Shown: positions 25,860 to 37,905 of the stretch, in pieces
Layout of the letters: every line of letters begins with the position of its first letter
Position numbering within the stretch: position 1 is the stretch's first letter
Assembly: GCF_900104805.1 (NCBI RefSeq)
Contig: NZ_LT629751.1
Coordinates: forward strand, 3,453,001-3,517,000
DNA from: Pseudomonas oryzae
GTDB lineage: Bacteria; Pseudomonadota; Gammaproteobacteria; Pseudomonadales; Pseudomonadaceae
Direction: 5' to 3'
Length of the DNA: 64,000 nt
Notes under the pieces: model-generated
The model's database searches: none
Told to the model about the DNA's origin: nothing
Seen by the model: only the letters and a program-made list of their open reading frames with translations
Position numbers and translations under genes: made by a program

Positions 25860-27122
25860 ATGCATCTGCTGCGCCTGGCCCTGGCCAGTCTGGCCAACCG
25901 CCGCACCACCGCCCTGCTCACCGTGCTGGTGATCGCCCTGTCGGTGGGCCTGCTGCTCGCCGTCGAGCGGGTGCGTACGGAGACGCGCAGCAGCTTCGCC
26001 AGCACCATCAGCGGCACCGACCTGATCGTCGGCGCCCGCTCCGGAGCGGTGAACCTGCTGCTGTACTCGGTGTTCCGCATCGGCAACGCCACCAACAACA
26101 TCCGCTGGGACAGCTACCGGGAGATCGCCGCGCTGCCACGGGTCAAGTGGGCCATCCCGCTGTCGCTGGGCGACTCGCACCGCGGCTACCGGGTGCTCGG
26201 CACCACGCCCGACTACTTCGACCACTACCGCTACGGCCAGGGCCGCGCCCTGCAGCTGGCCGCGGGCCGGCCGTTCGCCGACCTGTTCGAGGTGGTGCTC
26301 GGCGCCGAGGTGGCGCGCGCGCTCGGCTACCGACTCGGCGACCAGATCGTGCTGGCCCACGGCGTCAGCGCGGTCAGCCTGACCCGCCACGACGACAAGC
26401 CGTTCCGCGTGGCCGGCATCCTGGCGCGCACCGGCACCCCCGTCGACCGCACCCTGCACATCTCCCTGGCCGGCATGCAGGCGCTGCACGTCGACTGGCG
26501 GGGCGGCATGCCGGCGCGCGGCGCGGCGCGCATCGACGCCGAGCAGGCGCGCCAGCTCGACCTCACACCCCAGGCGATCACCGCCGTGCTGCTCGGTCTG
26601 GACAGCCGCATCGCCACCTTCGCCGTGCAGCGGGCGATCAACGAGCATCGCGGCGAGCCGCTGCTGGCCATCCTGCCCGGGGTTGCCCTGCAGGAGCTGT
26701 GGAGCCTAATGGGCACCGCCGAGCAGGCGCTGCTGGCGGTGTCGGCCTGCGTGGTGCTGGTCGGTCTGGTCGGCATGCTCACCGCGCTGCTGGCCAGTCT
26801 CAACGAGCGGCGCCGCGAGATGGCCATCCTGCGCTCGCTGGGCGCCCGCCCCTGGCAGATCGCCGCCCTGCTGCTGGCCGAGGCCCTGGTCCTGACCCTG
26901 GTCGGCCTGCTGCTCGGCCTGGCCCTGCTGTACCTGGCCATTGCCCTCGGCCAAGACTTCCTGCAGGCACGCCATGGCCTGTTCCTGCCGCTCGCCGCCC
27001 CCAGCCCGCGTGAGTGGCTGCTGCTCGCCGCCAGCCTGGGCGTCGCCCTGCTGCTCGGTCTGCTGCCGGCCTGGCGCGCCTACCGCCAGTCGCTGGTCGA
27101 CGGCCTGAGCATCCGCCTGTGA
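25860..27122 (+). CDS. FtsX-fold ABC transporter permease (zinc-linked)
   Basis: A 420-residue inner-membrane protein with the MacB/FtsX topology. It has one N-terminal helix (about 18-36), a large periplasmic domain (about 40-285), and three C-terminal helices (about 290-312, 340-365 and 382-402). The coupling segment NERRREMAILRSLGARPWQI is characteristic. It starts three bases after the ATPase stop. Such transporters often act as mechanotransmitters or exporters rather than importers, so its role in zinc uptake is uncertain. Confidence 0.92.
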   Translation: MHLLRLALASLANRRTTALLTVLVIALSVGLLLAVERVRTETRSSFASTISGTDLIVGARSGAVNLLLYSVFRIGNATNNIRWDSYREIAALPRVKWAIPLSLGDSHRGYRVLGTTPDYFDHYRYGQGRALQLAAGRPFADLFEVVLGAEVARALGYRLGDQIVLAHGVSAVSLTRHDDKPFRVAGILARTGTPVDRTLHISLAGMQALHVDWRGGMPARGAARIDAEQARQLDLTPQAITAVLLGLDSRIATFAVQRAINEHRGEPLLAILPGVALQELWSLMGTAEQALLAVSACVVLVGLVGMLTALLASLNERRREMAILRSLGARPWQIAALLLAEALVLTLVGLLLGLALLYLAIALGQDFLQARHGLFLPLAAPSPREWLLLAASLGVALLLGLLPAWRAYRQSLVDGLSIRL

Positions 27123-27142
27123 ACCTCATCTGGAGACCCGCC

Positions 27143-27661
27143 ATGCTGCGCGCGCTGCTGCTGTCTCTGGCCCTGCTGGCCCCCCCACTGCTCGCCGAGC
27201 AGCTGCGCACCCTGAGCTGGGAGGAGCTGATCCCCGCAGGCACTCCACCGCCCCCTCCGCCACAGGCCTTCCACGATCTCTCGCAGCTGGCCGACGCGCT
27301 GGCGGCGGAAAGCGGCCCAGCCGCCGCCCAGCAAGCGCCCGCCGCCCCGGTGGTCGAGGCGCTGGATGGGCGGCAGGTCAGGCTGCCCGGTTATGTGGTA
27401 CCGCTGGATGTCGACAGCGCGGGGCAGGTACGCGAGTTCCTGCTGGTGCCCTGGTTCGGCGCCTGCATCCATGTCCCACCGCCGCCATCCAATCAGATCG
27501 TGCATGTGCGCACCACGCAGCCGCTGGCACTCGACGATCTCTGGCAGCCGTTCTGGGTCGAAGGGCAGCTGCACGTCGAGCACAGCAGCAGCGAGCTGGC
27601 CGAGGCCGGCTATCGGATGCAGGGCGAGCGCATCCAGCCATATGAACTGCCACAAGAATGA
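27143..27661 (+). CDS. DUF3299-family periplasmic protein (zinc cluster)
   Basis: A 172-residue exported protein: signal peptide MLRALLLSLALLAPPLLA, a Pro-rich linker (GTPPPPPPQAF), then the DUF3299 core. The core contains VRLPGYVVPLD, FLLVPWFGACIHVPPPPSNQI and an FWVEGQL segment. The conserved Cys and His in ACIHVPPPP may bind metal. The ATG with GGAG upstream is chosen over a GTG overlapping the permease stop because it gives a clean signal peptide. It completes the zrgA operon-like run; its biochemical function is not known to me. Confidence 0.88.
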   Translation: MLRALLLSLALLAPPLLAEQLRTLSWEELIPAGTPPPPPPQAFHDLSQLADALAAESGPAAAQQAPAAPVVEALDGRQVRLPGYVVPLDVDSAGQVREFLLVPWFGACIHVPPPPSNQIVHVRTTQPLALDDLWQPFWVEGQLHVEHSSSELAEAGYRMQGERIQPYELPQE

Positions 27662-27692
27662 AGTGACAGACCGCTATTCCTGTAGGGCATCG

Positions 27693-27706
27693 TTGAGCTG
27701 GATCAA
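27693..27706 (+). promoter_or_regulatory. Anr/FNR box upstream of oprG
   Basis: TTGAG-CTGG-ATCAA matches the FNR/Anr consensus TTGAT-N4-ATCAA with one mismatch. A -10-like TAGCAT at 27730-27735 would put the box centre about 42 bases before transcription start, the class II activation position. Anaerobic activation of oprG by Anr is known in P. aeruginosa. Confidence 0.75.
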
Positions 27707-27775
27707 GGCAACCACCAATGGCCGACCGCTAGCATAGCCACCAGTTGATACAGAACATCTGGATGGAGTTCTCCC

Positions 27776-28441
27776 ATGATTCGCAAGACTCTCACCGCAT
27801 CCCTGCTGGCCCTCGCCGTAGCCGCTCCCTTCGCCCAGGCCTTCGAAGCCGGCGACATCATCGTGCGTGCCGGCGCCGTGACCGTCGACCCGCACGAGGA
27901 CAGCTCCAACATCACGCTGGACGGCGCGCCCACCAGCCTGAAGGCGTCCCTGGACAGCGATACCCAGCTGGGTCTGAACTTCGCCTACATGCTGACCAAC
28001 AACATCGGCATCGAGCTGCTGGCTGCCACCCCGTTCGAGCACACCGTCAGCGTCAAGGGCCTGGGCGACCTGGGTGACATCAAGCACCTGCCGCCGACCC
28101 TGAGCGTGGTCTACTACCCCATGGCCAGCCAGTCGGTGTTCCAGCCCTACGTCGGTCTCGGCATCAACTACACCACCTTCTTCCAGGAAGACCTGACCAG
28201 CGAAATGGAAGGCCTCGGCTTCAGCAACCTGGATCTGGATGATTCCTTCGGCCTGGCCGCCCAGATCGGCGCCGACTTCATGCTGAGCGACAAGGTCATG
28301 CTGAACGCCCAGGTGCGCTGGATCGACATCGATACCGAAGCCTCCGTCGATGGCCCGACTGCACTGGGCGTTGGCAAAACCAAAGTCGACGTCGACGTCG
28401 ACCCGATGGTCTACATGGTCGGCCTCGGCTACAAGTTCTGA
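27776..28441 (+). CDS. oprG: Outer-membrane protein OprG (OmpW family)
   Basis: An eight-stranded beta-barrel porin of the OmpW family, 221 residues, for small hydrophobic molecules or amino acids. It has a signal peptide (MIRKTLTASLLALAVAAPFAQA), the mature start FEAGDIIVRAGAVTVDP, alternating barrel strands, and a C-terminal GYKF ending in phenylalanine for BAM recognition. GGAG precedes the ATG by about eight bases. The Anr box upstream suggests induction when oxygen is low. A GNRA-looped terminator follows. Confidence 0.95.
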   Translation: MIRKTLTASLLALAVAAPFAQAFEAGDIIVRAGAVTVDPHEDSSNITLDGAPTSLKASLDSDTQLGLNFAYMLTNNIGIELLAATPFEHTVSVKGLGDLGDIKHLPPTLSVVYYPMASQSVFQPYVGLGINYTTFFQEDLTSEMEGLGFSNLDLDDSFGLAAQIGADFMLSDKVMLNAQVRWIDIDTEASVDGPTALGVGKTKVDVDVDPMVYMVGLGYKF

Positions 28442-28471
28442 TCGACCCGCAAACCCCGGCGGTAGGAACGC

Positions 28472-28495
28472 AAAAGGCACCGAAAGGTGCCTTTT
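28472..28495. terminator. Bidirectional terminator between oprG and the epimerase gene
   Basis: A 10-bp perfect stem (AAAAGGCACC / GGTGCCTTTT) with a GAAA loop. The A and T ends of the stem give a U-rich 3' side on both strands, so it can serve both convergent genes. Confidence 0.92.
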
Positions 28496-28548
28496 GTCGT
28501 TTGGGTACGTGGCAAAGCCTCGTGGAAGGAGGACTTGGCGATCAGCCG

Positions 28549-29478
28549 TCAGCGCCCCAGCAGCCGCGCCAGCCCCTCGCGCATCGACGTCGGCTCGGGA
28601 AAGGCATAACGCTCCAGCAGACGCCGGTTGTCCGCTCGCGAATGCCGGATATCGCCGGCGCGCGGCGCTGCATGGCTCACCGACGGCAGGCCGCCGAGCA
28701 GCTCGCCGATGAGCGCCAGCAACTGGTTGAGGCTGGTGGCGCGACCGAGGCCGACGTTCACCGCTCCCACCGCCACCTGCGGCGCTACCAGCGCCTGCAC
28801 CAGCAGCGCGACCAGGTCGGCCACATAGACGAAGTCGCGGGTCTGCTCGCCGTCGCCGAACACGCTGATCGGCAGGCCGGCCTGGGCGCGCTCGGTGAAG
28901 ATGCTGATCACCCCCGAGTACGGCGAGGACGGATCCTGGCGCGGGCCGAAGATGTTGAAGAAGCGGAAGATCGCCGGCTCCAGGCCATGCTGGCGGCGGT
29001 AGAAGTCGAGGTAGTACTCGCTGGCCAGCTTGTCCGCCGCATAGGGGGTCAACGGCGCCTTGGGGGTGTCCTCGCCGATGGCCATGCCCTCGCCGTTCTG
29101 CCCGTACACCGCCGCGCTGGAGGCGAACAGCACCCGGCGCACGCCCTGCTCGCGCATCGCCTCGCAGAGATTCAACGTACCGATGAAATTGCTCCGGTGG
29201 GTGGCCACCGGGTCCTCCACCGAGGCCTGCACCGAGGCCACCGCGGCCAGATGGGCGACCGCCGAGCAGCCGGCCAAGGCGGCGCGCACGGCGACCGGGT
29301 CGGCCACATCGCCCTCGATCAGCTGCAGGCGCTGATCGTGCAGCGGCAGGTTGCTGCGCTTGCCACTGGACAGGTTGTCCAGCACGCGCACGGAGTGACC
29401 GCGCGCCAGCAGGGCGTCGACCAGATGCGAACCGATGAAGCCGGCGCCGCCGGTGACCAGAATCAGCGAATCAGCCAT
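28549..29478 (-). CDS. NAD-dependent epimerase/dehydratase (UDP-hexose 4-epimerase-like)
   Basis: A 309-residue extended short-chain dehydrogenase acting on nucleotide sugars. The NAD site is VTGGAGFIGSHLVDALL at the N-terminus, and the catalytic residues are in SSAAVYG and YAADK (Tyr-x-x-x-Lys). FFNIFGPRQDP, GDGEQTRDFVYV and the C-terminal RAGDIRHSRAD place it near GalE/WbpP-type UDP-sugar epimerases. The exact sugar is not predictable. It overlaps the upstream RmlD-like gene by eight bases. Confidence 0.88.
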   Translation of the reverse strand: MADSLILVTGGAGFIGSHLVDALLARGHSVRVLDNLSSGKRSNLPLHDQRLQLIEGDVADPVAVRAALAGCSAVAHLAAVASVQASVEDPVATHRSNFIGTLNLCEAMREQGVRRVLFASSAAVYGQNGEGMAIGEDTPKAPLTPYAADKLASEYYLDFYRRQHGLEPAIFRFFNIFGPRQDPSSPYSGVISIFTERAQAGLPISVFGDGEQTRDFVYVADLVALLVQALVAPQVAVGAVNVGLGRATSLNQLLALIGELLGGLPSVSHAAPRAGDIRHSRADNRRLLERYAFPEPTSMREGLARLLGR

Positions 29479-30355
29479 GACGGTAGTAGCGGTCGACGAT
29501 GCCCGGCAGGGTGGCGCGCCAGGCGCGCGGCTTGATGCCGAAGGTGTTGAGGATCTTCTTGCAGGCGAGCACCGCGTGCTGCGGCTCTTCCGGCGCATCG
29601 GGGCGCTCGGCATGGGCCTGCGGGGTGAAGTCCTGGGGGATGTCCGGACGATGGCGCCGCGCCTCGGCCAGGGTGGCCTGCCCCATCGCCAGACTGGTGG
29701 TGGCCTCGATGCCGCCGTAGTGGTAGGTGCCCCACAGCGGCGCATTGCAGTCCAGTTGCTTGAGCACCGAGAGGATCACCCGCGCGGCATCGTCCACCGG
29801 CGTGGGATTGCCGCGCCGGTCGTCCGCAAGGAACAGTGGGTCGCCACTCTCGGCCCACTTGAGCAGGCGCCCCATGCGTCCGTCCGGACTCTCGTCGAGC
29901 AACCAGCCGAAACGCAGCAGGATATGGCGCGGGCAGATTGCCCGCACGTTCTGCTCGAAACGCCACAGCGCCTGCCCGCGCAGGCTGAGCGGGCTGACGT
30001 CGTCCCGCTCGCTGTAGGCGGTGGTACGCATGCCGTCGAACACCTTGTAGCTGGACGGCTGCAGCAGGATCACCTCATGGTGCAGGCACAGCTCGGCGAG
30101 ACGGTCGATGGCGCGTTCCTGGACGAACAGACGCTCGGCCTCGACCTGCTCGGCCTGGAACCAGTCATGGTAATAAGCCAGGTTGACCAGCGCATCCGGG
30201 CGCTGCTCGTCCAACAGGCTGGTCAGGCTGGCGGGGTCCCAGCCCTGGGGGGGCGGCACTGGAGCGAGGAACTCGATGTTCTCTTCCGCTCCCTGGCGCA
30301 ACAGCGCCTGTCCAAGGGCATTACCGCCGCCCAGCAGCATCAGGCGCATGCGCAT
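29471..30355 (-). CDS. RmlD-like sugar-nucleotide-binding protein lacking the catalytic Tyr/Lys
   Basis: A 294-residue SDR-fold protein similar to dTDP-4-dehydrorhamnose reductase. A glycine-rich opening (MLLGGGNALGQALL) and the RmlD landmarks DALVNLAYYHDW and SSYKVFDG are recognisable. Where RmlD has P-L-x-x-Y-G-x-x-K, this protein reads PLSLRGQALW, so both catalytic residues appear replaced. A binding or regulatory role, or an altered chemistry, is more likely than classical reduction. It starts 18 bases after ssb and overlaps the epimerase gene, which implies co-transcription. Confidence 0.8.
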   Translation of the reverse strand: MRMRLMLLGGGNALGQALLRQGAEENIEFLAPVPPPQGWDPASLTSLLDEQRPDALVNLAYYHDWFQAEQVEAERLFVQERAIDRLAELCLHHEVILLQPSSYKVFDGMRTTAYSERDDVSPLSLRGQALWRFEQNVRAICPRHILLRFGWLLDESPDGRMGRLLKWAESGDPLFLADDRRGNPTPVDDAARVILSVLKQLDCNAPLWGTYHYGGIEATTSLAMGQATLAEARRHRPDIPQDFTPQAHAERPDAPEEPQHAVLACKKILNTFGIKPRAWRATLPGIVDRYYRHG

Positions 30356-30373
30356 GGTGATGGACTGCCTCGG

Positions 30374-30871
30374 TCAGAACGGGATGTCGTCGTCGAAGCT
30401 GTCGTAGTCCGGCGCCGGCTGGGCTGCCGGCTGCTGCGGCGCCGGGCGCGACTGAGCCTGCTGCTGCGGCTCGCGCTGCGGGCGCGCCGGACGCTGGGCG
30501 TAGTCGCCACCCTCGGCATTGCCGCCGCGGCCACCGAGCAGCTGCATGGTGCCGTTCATGTCCACCACGATCTCGGTGGTGTAGCGATCCTGGCCGGACT
30601 GGTCCTGCCACTTGCGGGTCTGCAGGCGGCCTTCGACGTAGACCTGCGAGCCCTTGCGCAGGTACTCGCCGGCGATCTCGGCGACCTTGCCGAAGAACAC
30701 CACGCGGTGCCACTCGGTGCGCTCCTGCAGCTGGCCGGTCTGCTTGTCCTTCCAGCTATCGCTGGTGGCCAGGGTGATGTTGGTCACCGCATTGCCGTTG
30801 GGCAGGTAACGGGTTTCCGGGTCGCCACCGACGTTACCCACCAGAATGACTTTGTTAACCCCACGGGCCAT
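30374..30871 (-). CDS. ssb: Single-stranded DNA-binding protein
   Basis: Tetrameric SSB that coats single-stranded DNA in replication, recombination and repair. It has 165 residues: an OB fold (about 1-112, starting [21 protein letters not shown]), a Gln/Pro-rich disordered linker (about 118-155), and the acidic protein-interaction tip DDDIPF. It lies 16 bases after the MFS gene and close to divergent uvrA, a common arrangement. No LexA box is visible before the unit. Confidence 0.97.
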   Translation of the reverse strand: MARGVNKVILVGNVGGDPETRYLPNGNAVTNITLATSDSWKDKQTGQLQERTEWHRVVFFGKVAEIAGEYLRKGSQVYVEGRLQTRKWQDQSGQDRYTTEIVVDMNGTMQLLGGRGGNAEGGDYAQRPARPQREPQQQAQSRPAPQQPAAQPAPDYDSFDDDIPF

Positions 30872-30887
30872 GACTTTCTCCTAGGCT

Positions 30888-32273
30888 TCAGCACGCCGGC
30901 GCCGGGTTGACCAGGCGCTCGATGGACGTGCGATCCACTTGTTGGGCATCCAGCTTGACATACAGGGCGGCCTCCTCGGCCACCACGACAGCATCGGCCA
31001 CGCCGGGCACTGCCTTCAGACGCTCGACCAGTCCCGCCTCGCGCAGGGCTTCGGCAGACAGCGACAGGCGCAGACTGGTCACATACGGCGGTTCGCGCAT
31101 AGTAGCAGCAAACCCCAGCCACAGGGCAGCCAGCAGCGCACAGCCGAGGAACACCGCCTCGACGCCACCCTGCTGGAACAGCCAGCCGCCGAGCAGACCG
31201 CCGAGCGCGGCGCCGAGGAACTGGCTGGTGGAGTACACGCCCATCGCCGTACCCTTGCCGCCGGCCGGCGCCATCTTGCTGATCAGCGAGGGCAGCGAGG
31301 CTTCCAGCAGGTTGAAGGCGGTGAAGAACACCAGATTGCCGATCACAAGAGCGGTGAGACTGGCGCCGAACTGCCAGAAGAACAGCTCGCAGAACAGCAG
31401 CACGCTGATCGCGCCGACCAGCACACGCTTCATCCGCCGGCGCTTCTCGCCGTAGATGATGAACGGGATCATGGCGAAGAAACCGACCAGCAAGCCGACC
31501 AGGTAGACCCACCAGTGCTCTTCCTTGGGCAGCCCGCCCTGCTCGACCAGCGCCAGCGGCAGGGCGACGAAGCTGGCCATCAGGATCGCGTGCAGCGCGG
31601 CGATGCCGAAGTCCAGGCGCAGCAGGTCGGGATGGCGCAGGGTCGGCCACAGCGCCTGGCGCGCCACGCCGGACTCACGATGCTGCAGGGCCTGCTGTGG
31701 CCGGGGCACCAGCACGGCGATGATCAGCATGCCGAACAGGGCCATGCCGGCGGTCACCCAGAACAGCCCGGCCAGACCGAAGGCGCGGGTCAGCAGCGGG
31801 CCGATCACCATGGCGGCGGCGAACGACAGGCCGATGCTCATGCCGATCATGGCCATGGCCTTGGTGCGGTGCTGCTCGCGGGTCAGATCGGAGAGCAGCG
31901 CCATCACCGCCGCGGAGATGGCGCCGGCGCCCTGCAGCACGCGCCCGGCGATCACCCCCCAGATCGAGTCGGCGCTGGCCGCCAGCGCGGCGCCGGCGGC
32001 GAAGATCAGCAGGCCGACGTAGATCACCGGCAGGCGGCCGATGCGGTCGGAAACGATGCCGAAGGGAATCTGCAGCACCGCCTGGGTCAGACCGTAGGCG
32101 CCGATGGCCAGGCCGATCAGCAGCGGCGTGGCGCCGGCCAGGTCCTGGCCGTAGGTGGCCAGCACCGGCAACACCATAAACATGCCGAGCATGCGGAAGG
32201 CGAACACCGAGGCCAGGCCGGCAGCCGCGCGCTGCTCGGTCGGACTCATGCGCTCGGAGTGCGGATCGTGCAT
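30888..32273 (-). CDS. YajR-like MFS transporter
   Basis: A 461-residue inner-membrane drug/proton-antiporter-type MFS protein with twelve predicted helices. The motif A loop reads [12 protein letters not shown], followed by [13 protein letters not shown] in the next helix. Residues from about 400 form a soluble ferredoxin-like tail ([19 protein letters not shown], then [13 protein letters not shown]), as in E. coli YajR. The substrate is unknown. It is the first gene of an ssb-containing run and is divergent from uvrA across 129 bases. Confidence 0.9.
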   Translation of the reverse strand: MHDPHSERMSPTEQRAAAGLASVFAFRMLGMFMVLPVLATYGQDLAGATPLLIGLAIGAYGLTQAVLQIPFGIVSDRIGRLPVIYVGLLIFAAGAALAASADSIWGVIAGRVLQGAGAISAAVMALLSDLTREQHRTKAMAMIGMSIGLSFAAAMVIGPLLTRAFGLAGLFWVTAGMALFGMLIIAVLVPRPQQALQHRESGVARQALWPTLRHPDLLRLDFGIAALHAILMASFVALPLALVEQGGLPKEEHWWVYLVGLLVGFFAMIPFIIYGEKRRRMKRVLVGAISVLLFCELFFWQFGASLTALVIGNLVFFTAFNLLEASLPSLISKMAPAGGKGTAMGVYSTSQFLGAALGGLLGGWLFQQGGVEAVFLGCALLAALWLGFAATMREPPYVTSLRLSLSAEALREAGLVERLKAVPGVADAVVVAEEAALYVKLDAQQVDRTSIERLVNPAPAC

Positions 32274-32340
32274 GACATCACCTCGAAAAACGGGGGCGCA
32301 ATTCTAGCAGCACCGCCGGCGCCGGCACAGGCGCGGCGCT

Positions 32341-32370
32341 TTGCCGCCCGGCAGACGGCGGCCGTATACT
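32341..32370 (+). promoter_or_regulatory. Candidate uvrA promoter
   Basis: TTGCCG (32341-32346) and TATACT (32365-32370) are separated by 18 bases, with the -10 element 33 bases before the uvrA start. No CTG-N10-CAG LexA operator is visible in the gap. Confidence 0.5.
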
Positions 32371-32402
32371 CCGGGCTTTTCCGCCCGCCATGCGAGGCTG
32401 CA

Positions 32403-35237
<2,835 letters not shown>

Positions 35238-35259
35238 ATCCATCGCCGAACAGCCATAC

Positions 35260-35294
35260 ACGCCAGGGCCGGGCGGTACACCCGGCCCTGGCGT
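35260..35294 (+). repeat. Strong inverted repeat after uvrA
   Basis: A 14-bp perfect stem (ACGCCAGGGCCGGG and its complement) with a 7-base loop begins 23 bases after uvrA. There is no T tract, so it is a possible non-canonical terminator or mRNA 3'-end stabiliser. Confidence 0.6.
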
Positions 35295-35345
35295 AGCCTC
35301 AAGCCGCTCGCGGCCGCCTCTACCCGAGCAGAAAACGCGGGCAAC

Positions 35346-35371
35346 AAAAAACCGGGCACTAGGCCCGGCTT
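35346..35371 (-). terminator. Terminator of the rpsM-rplQ (alpha) operon
   Basis: On the - strand AGCCGGGC and GCCCGGTT pair across the loop CTAGT (one G-T pair), and the stem runs into TTTTTT. It lies just after the rplQ stop and faces uvrA's end. Confidence 0.9.
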
Positions 35372-35389
35372 CTTGTGAATCACCCGAAC

Positions 35390-35779
35390 TTACTCGGCAG
35401 CTGCTTCCACAGCACCGGCAACCGGACGATCAACCAGCTCGACGTACGCCATGGGAGCGTTGTCGCCAGCGCGGAAACCGCACTTGAGGATGCGCAGGTA
35501 GCCGCCCGGACGGTTGGCGTAGCGCTTGCCCAGCTCGTTGAACAGCTTGCCGACTGCAGCCTTGGAGCGGGTGCGGTCGAAAGCCAGACGACGGTTGGCG
35601 ACGCTGTCTTCCTTGGCCAGGGTGATCAGCGGCTCGGCAACGCGACGCAGCTCTTTCGCCTTGGGCAGGGTGGTCTTGATCAGCTCGTGTTCGAACAGCG
35701 ACACCGCCATGTTCTGGAACATGGCATTGCGGTGGGCGCTGGTGCGGCTCAGGTGACGGCCACTTTTACGATGACGCAT
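35390..35779 (-). CDS. rplQ: 50S ribosomal protein L17
   Basis: Large-subunit protein near the peptide exit tunnel, 129 residues. It opens with the invariant [20 protein letters not shown] and carries [18 protein letters not shown] and a [11 protein letters not shown]-type central segment. A short Ala/Glu-rich C-terminal tail follows the conserved [14 protein letters not shown]. It is the last gene of the alpha operon, 45 bases after rpoA, and a terminator follows. Confidence 0.98.
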   Translation of the reverse strand: MRHRKSGRHLSRTSAHRNAMFQNMAVSLFEHELIKTTLPKAKELRRVAEPLITLAKEDSVANRRLAFDRTRSKAAVGKLFNELGKRYANRPGGYLRILKCGFRAGDNAPMAYVELVDRPVAGAVEAAAE

Positions 35780-35824
35780 GATTGAAATTCCTTACCAAAC
35801 CTTGAGTTCGGTTATCAGGGACGA

Positions 35825-36826
35825 TCAGGCAGTCGCCTTGTCATCCTTTTTCAGACTTGCCGGCGGCCAGTTGTCGAGGCGCATGCCGAGGGAAAGACCG
35901 CGGGAAGCCAGAACGTCCTTGATCTCGGTCAGGGACTTCTTGCCCAGGTTCGGCGTCTTGAGCAGCTCCACTTCGGTACGCTGGATCAGGTCACCGATGT
36001 AGTAGATGTTCTCCGCCTTCAGGCAGTTGGCCGAACGCACGGTCAGTTCCAGATCGTCGACGGGGCGCAGCAGGATCGGATCGATCTCGTCTTCCTGCTC
36101 TTCCACCACCGGAGCGCTGTCACCCTTGAGATCGACGAACGCGGCCAGCTGCTGCTGCAGGATGGTCGCGGCACGACGGATGGCCTCTTCGGGGTCCAGG
36201 GTACCGTTGGTTTCCAGGTCGAGTACCAGCTTGTCCAGGTTGGTACGCTGCTCGACACGGGCGCTTTCCACCACGTAGGCCAGGCGACGGACCGGGCTGA
36301 ACGAGGCGTCGAGCTGGAGGCGGCCGATCGAACGGCTCTCGTCCTCATCGCTCTGGCGGGCGTCGGCGGGCTCGTAGCCACGGCCGCGCGCCACCTTCAG
36401 ACGCATGTTCAGGGCACCGTTGTCCGCCAGGTTGGCGATCACATGGTCACCGTTCACGATCTCGACATCGTGATCCAGCTGAATATCGGCAGCGGTGACC
36501 ACACCCGGACCCTTCTTGGACAGGGTCAGCGTCACTTCATCACGACCGTGCAGCTTGATGGCCAGGCCTTTCAGGTTGAGCAGGATCTCGATCACATCTT
36601 CCTGCACACCCTCGATGGCGCTGTACTCGTGGAGTACGCCATCGATTTCAGCCTCAACCACTGCGCAGCCAGGCATGGAGGACAACAGGATGCGACGCAG
36701 CGCGTTGCCCAGTGTGTGACCAAAACCGCGCTCGAGAGGCTCGAGCGTGATCTTGGCGCGGGTCGGGCTGACCACCTGAACGTCGATGTGACGGGGGGTC
36801 AGAAACTCATTTACCGAACTCTGCAT
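35825..36826 (-). CDS. rpoA: RNA polymerase alpha subunit
   Basis: Assembly platform of RNA polymerase and contact for activators and UP elements. It has 333 residues: an N-terminal dimerisation domain (about 1-232; [26 protein letters not shown] split over 32-56) and a C-terminal DNA-binding domain (about 248-325) with [15 protein letters not shown] and [21 protein letters not shown]. The length and linker are standard for Pseudomonas. It lies between rpsD and rplQ as in all gammaproteobacteria. Confidence 0.99.
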   Translation of the reverse strand: MQSSVNEFLTPRHIDVQVVSPTRAKITLEPLERGFGHTLGNALRRILLSSMPGCAVVEAEIDGVLHEYSAIEGVQEDVIEILLNLKGLAIKLHGRDEVTLTLSKKGPGVVTAADIQLDHDVEIVNGDHVIANLADNGALNMRLKVARGRGYEPADARQSDEDESRSIGRLQLDASFSPVRRLAYVVESARVEQRTNLDKLVLDLETNGTLDPEEAIRRAATILQQQLAAFVDLKGDSAPVVEEQEDEIDPILLRPVDDLELTVRSANCLKAENIYYIGDLIQRTEVELLKTPNLGKKSLTEIKDVLASRGLSLGMRLDNWPPASLKKDDKATA

Positions 36827-36848
36827 GGATGCACCTATTTTCTAGCTC

Positions 36849-37469
36849 TTACTTGGAGTAGAGCTCGACAATCAGGTTTTCGTTGATGTCAGCGGACAGG
36901 TCGCTGCGAGCCGGCACGCTCTTGAACACACCGGACTTCTTCTCGGCATCAACTTCCACCCACTCAACGCGGCCACGCTGGGCGCACAGCTCGAGAGCCT
37001 GGGCGATACGCAGCTGGTTCTTGGCCTTCTCGCGGATGGCGACGACGTCGCCAGCCTTGACCTGGTAAGACGGAATGTTGACGGTCTGACCGTTGACGGT
37101 GATGGCCTTGTGCGAAACCAGCTGACGGGATTCGGCGCGAGTGGCACCAAAGCCCATGCGGTATACGACGTTGTCCAGGCGGCACTCGAGCAGCTGCAGC
37201 AGGTTCTCGCCGGTGGAGCCCTTGCGACGGCTGGCTTCCTTGTAGTAACCGCTGAACTGACGCTCCAGAACGCCGTAGATGCGGCGGACCTTCTGCTTCT
37301 CGCGCAGCTGGGTGCCGTACTCGGACAGACGGCCACGGCGCTGGCCATGGATACCCGGAGCGGATTCGATGTTGCACTTGGATTCCAGAGCGCGAGCACC
37401 GCTCTTCAGGAACAGATCAGTGCCTTCGCGACGGGACAGTTTGCATTTCGGACCAATGTAACGAGCCAT
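36849..37469 (-). CDS. rpsD: 30S ribosomal protein S4
   Basis: Primary 16S rRNA-binding protein and, in enterics, translational repressor of the alpha operon. It has 206 residues: opening [18 protein letters not shown], an S4 RNA-binding domain (about 96-160) with [20 protein letters not shown], and a C-terminus ending VELYSK. The N-terminal four-cysteine zinc site found in some bacteria is absent, as is usual in gammaproteobacteria. It is placed between rpsK and rpoA. Confidence 0.99.
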   Translation of the reverse strand: MARYIGPKCKLSRREGTDLFLKSGARALESKCNIESAPGIHGQRRGRLSEYGTQLREKQKVRRIYGVLERQFSGYYKEASRRKGSTGENLLQLLECRLDNVVYRMGFGATRAESRQLVSHKAITVNGQTVNIPSYQVKAGDVVAIREKAKNQLRIAQALELCAQRGRVEWVEVDAEKKSGVFKSVPARSDLSADINENLIVELYSK

Positions 37470-37485
37470 TCTTCACTGTCTCCTA

Positions 37486-37875
37486 TTACACGCGACGCTT
37501 CTTCGGCGGACGGCACCCGTTGTGCGGGATCGGCGTCACGTCGGTGATGCTGGCAATCTTGTAACCGCAGGCGTTCAGGGCACGCACGGCGGACTCGCGA
37601 CCCGGACCCGGGCCCTTGACGTTGACGTCGAGGTTCTTCAGGCCGTATTCCAGGGCAGCCTGGCCGGCACGCTCGGCAGCCACCTGAGCGGCAAACGGAG
37701 TGCTCTTACGCGAGCCGCGGAAACCCGAACCACCGGAAGTCGCCCAGGACAGCGCATTGCCCTGACGATCGGTGATGGTCACGATGGTGTTGTTGAAGGA
37801 AGCATGGATGTGGGCGATGCCATCAACCACGGTCTTTTTGACTTTCTTACGAGGACGAGCAGCAGGTTTTGCCAT
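37486..37875 (-). CDS. rpsK: 30S ribosomal protein S11
   Basis: Platform protein of the small subunit next to the Shine-Dalgarno helix. It has 129 residues. The basic N-terminus ([13 protein letters not shown]), [20 protein letters not shown], the [13 protein letters not shown] motif and the C-terminal [13 protein letters not shown] are diagnostic. It is 16 bases upstream of rpsD and follows rpsM. Confidence 0.99.
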   Translation of the reverse strand: MAKPAARPRKKVKKTVVDGIAHIHASFNNTIVTITDRQGNALSWATSGGSGFRGSRKSTPFAAQVAAERAGQAALEYGLKNLDVNVKGPGPGRESAVRALNACGYKIASITDVTPIPHNGCRPPKKRRV

Positions 37876-37905
37876 GACTATATTCCTGTCGATTCGCGGA
37901 CGCGA

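Noticed and set aside
32274-32402. LexA/SOS operator before uvrA
   Set aside because: No CTG-N10-CAG or close match occurs in the 129-base gap; only a -35/-10 candidate is visible.
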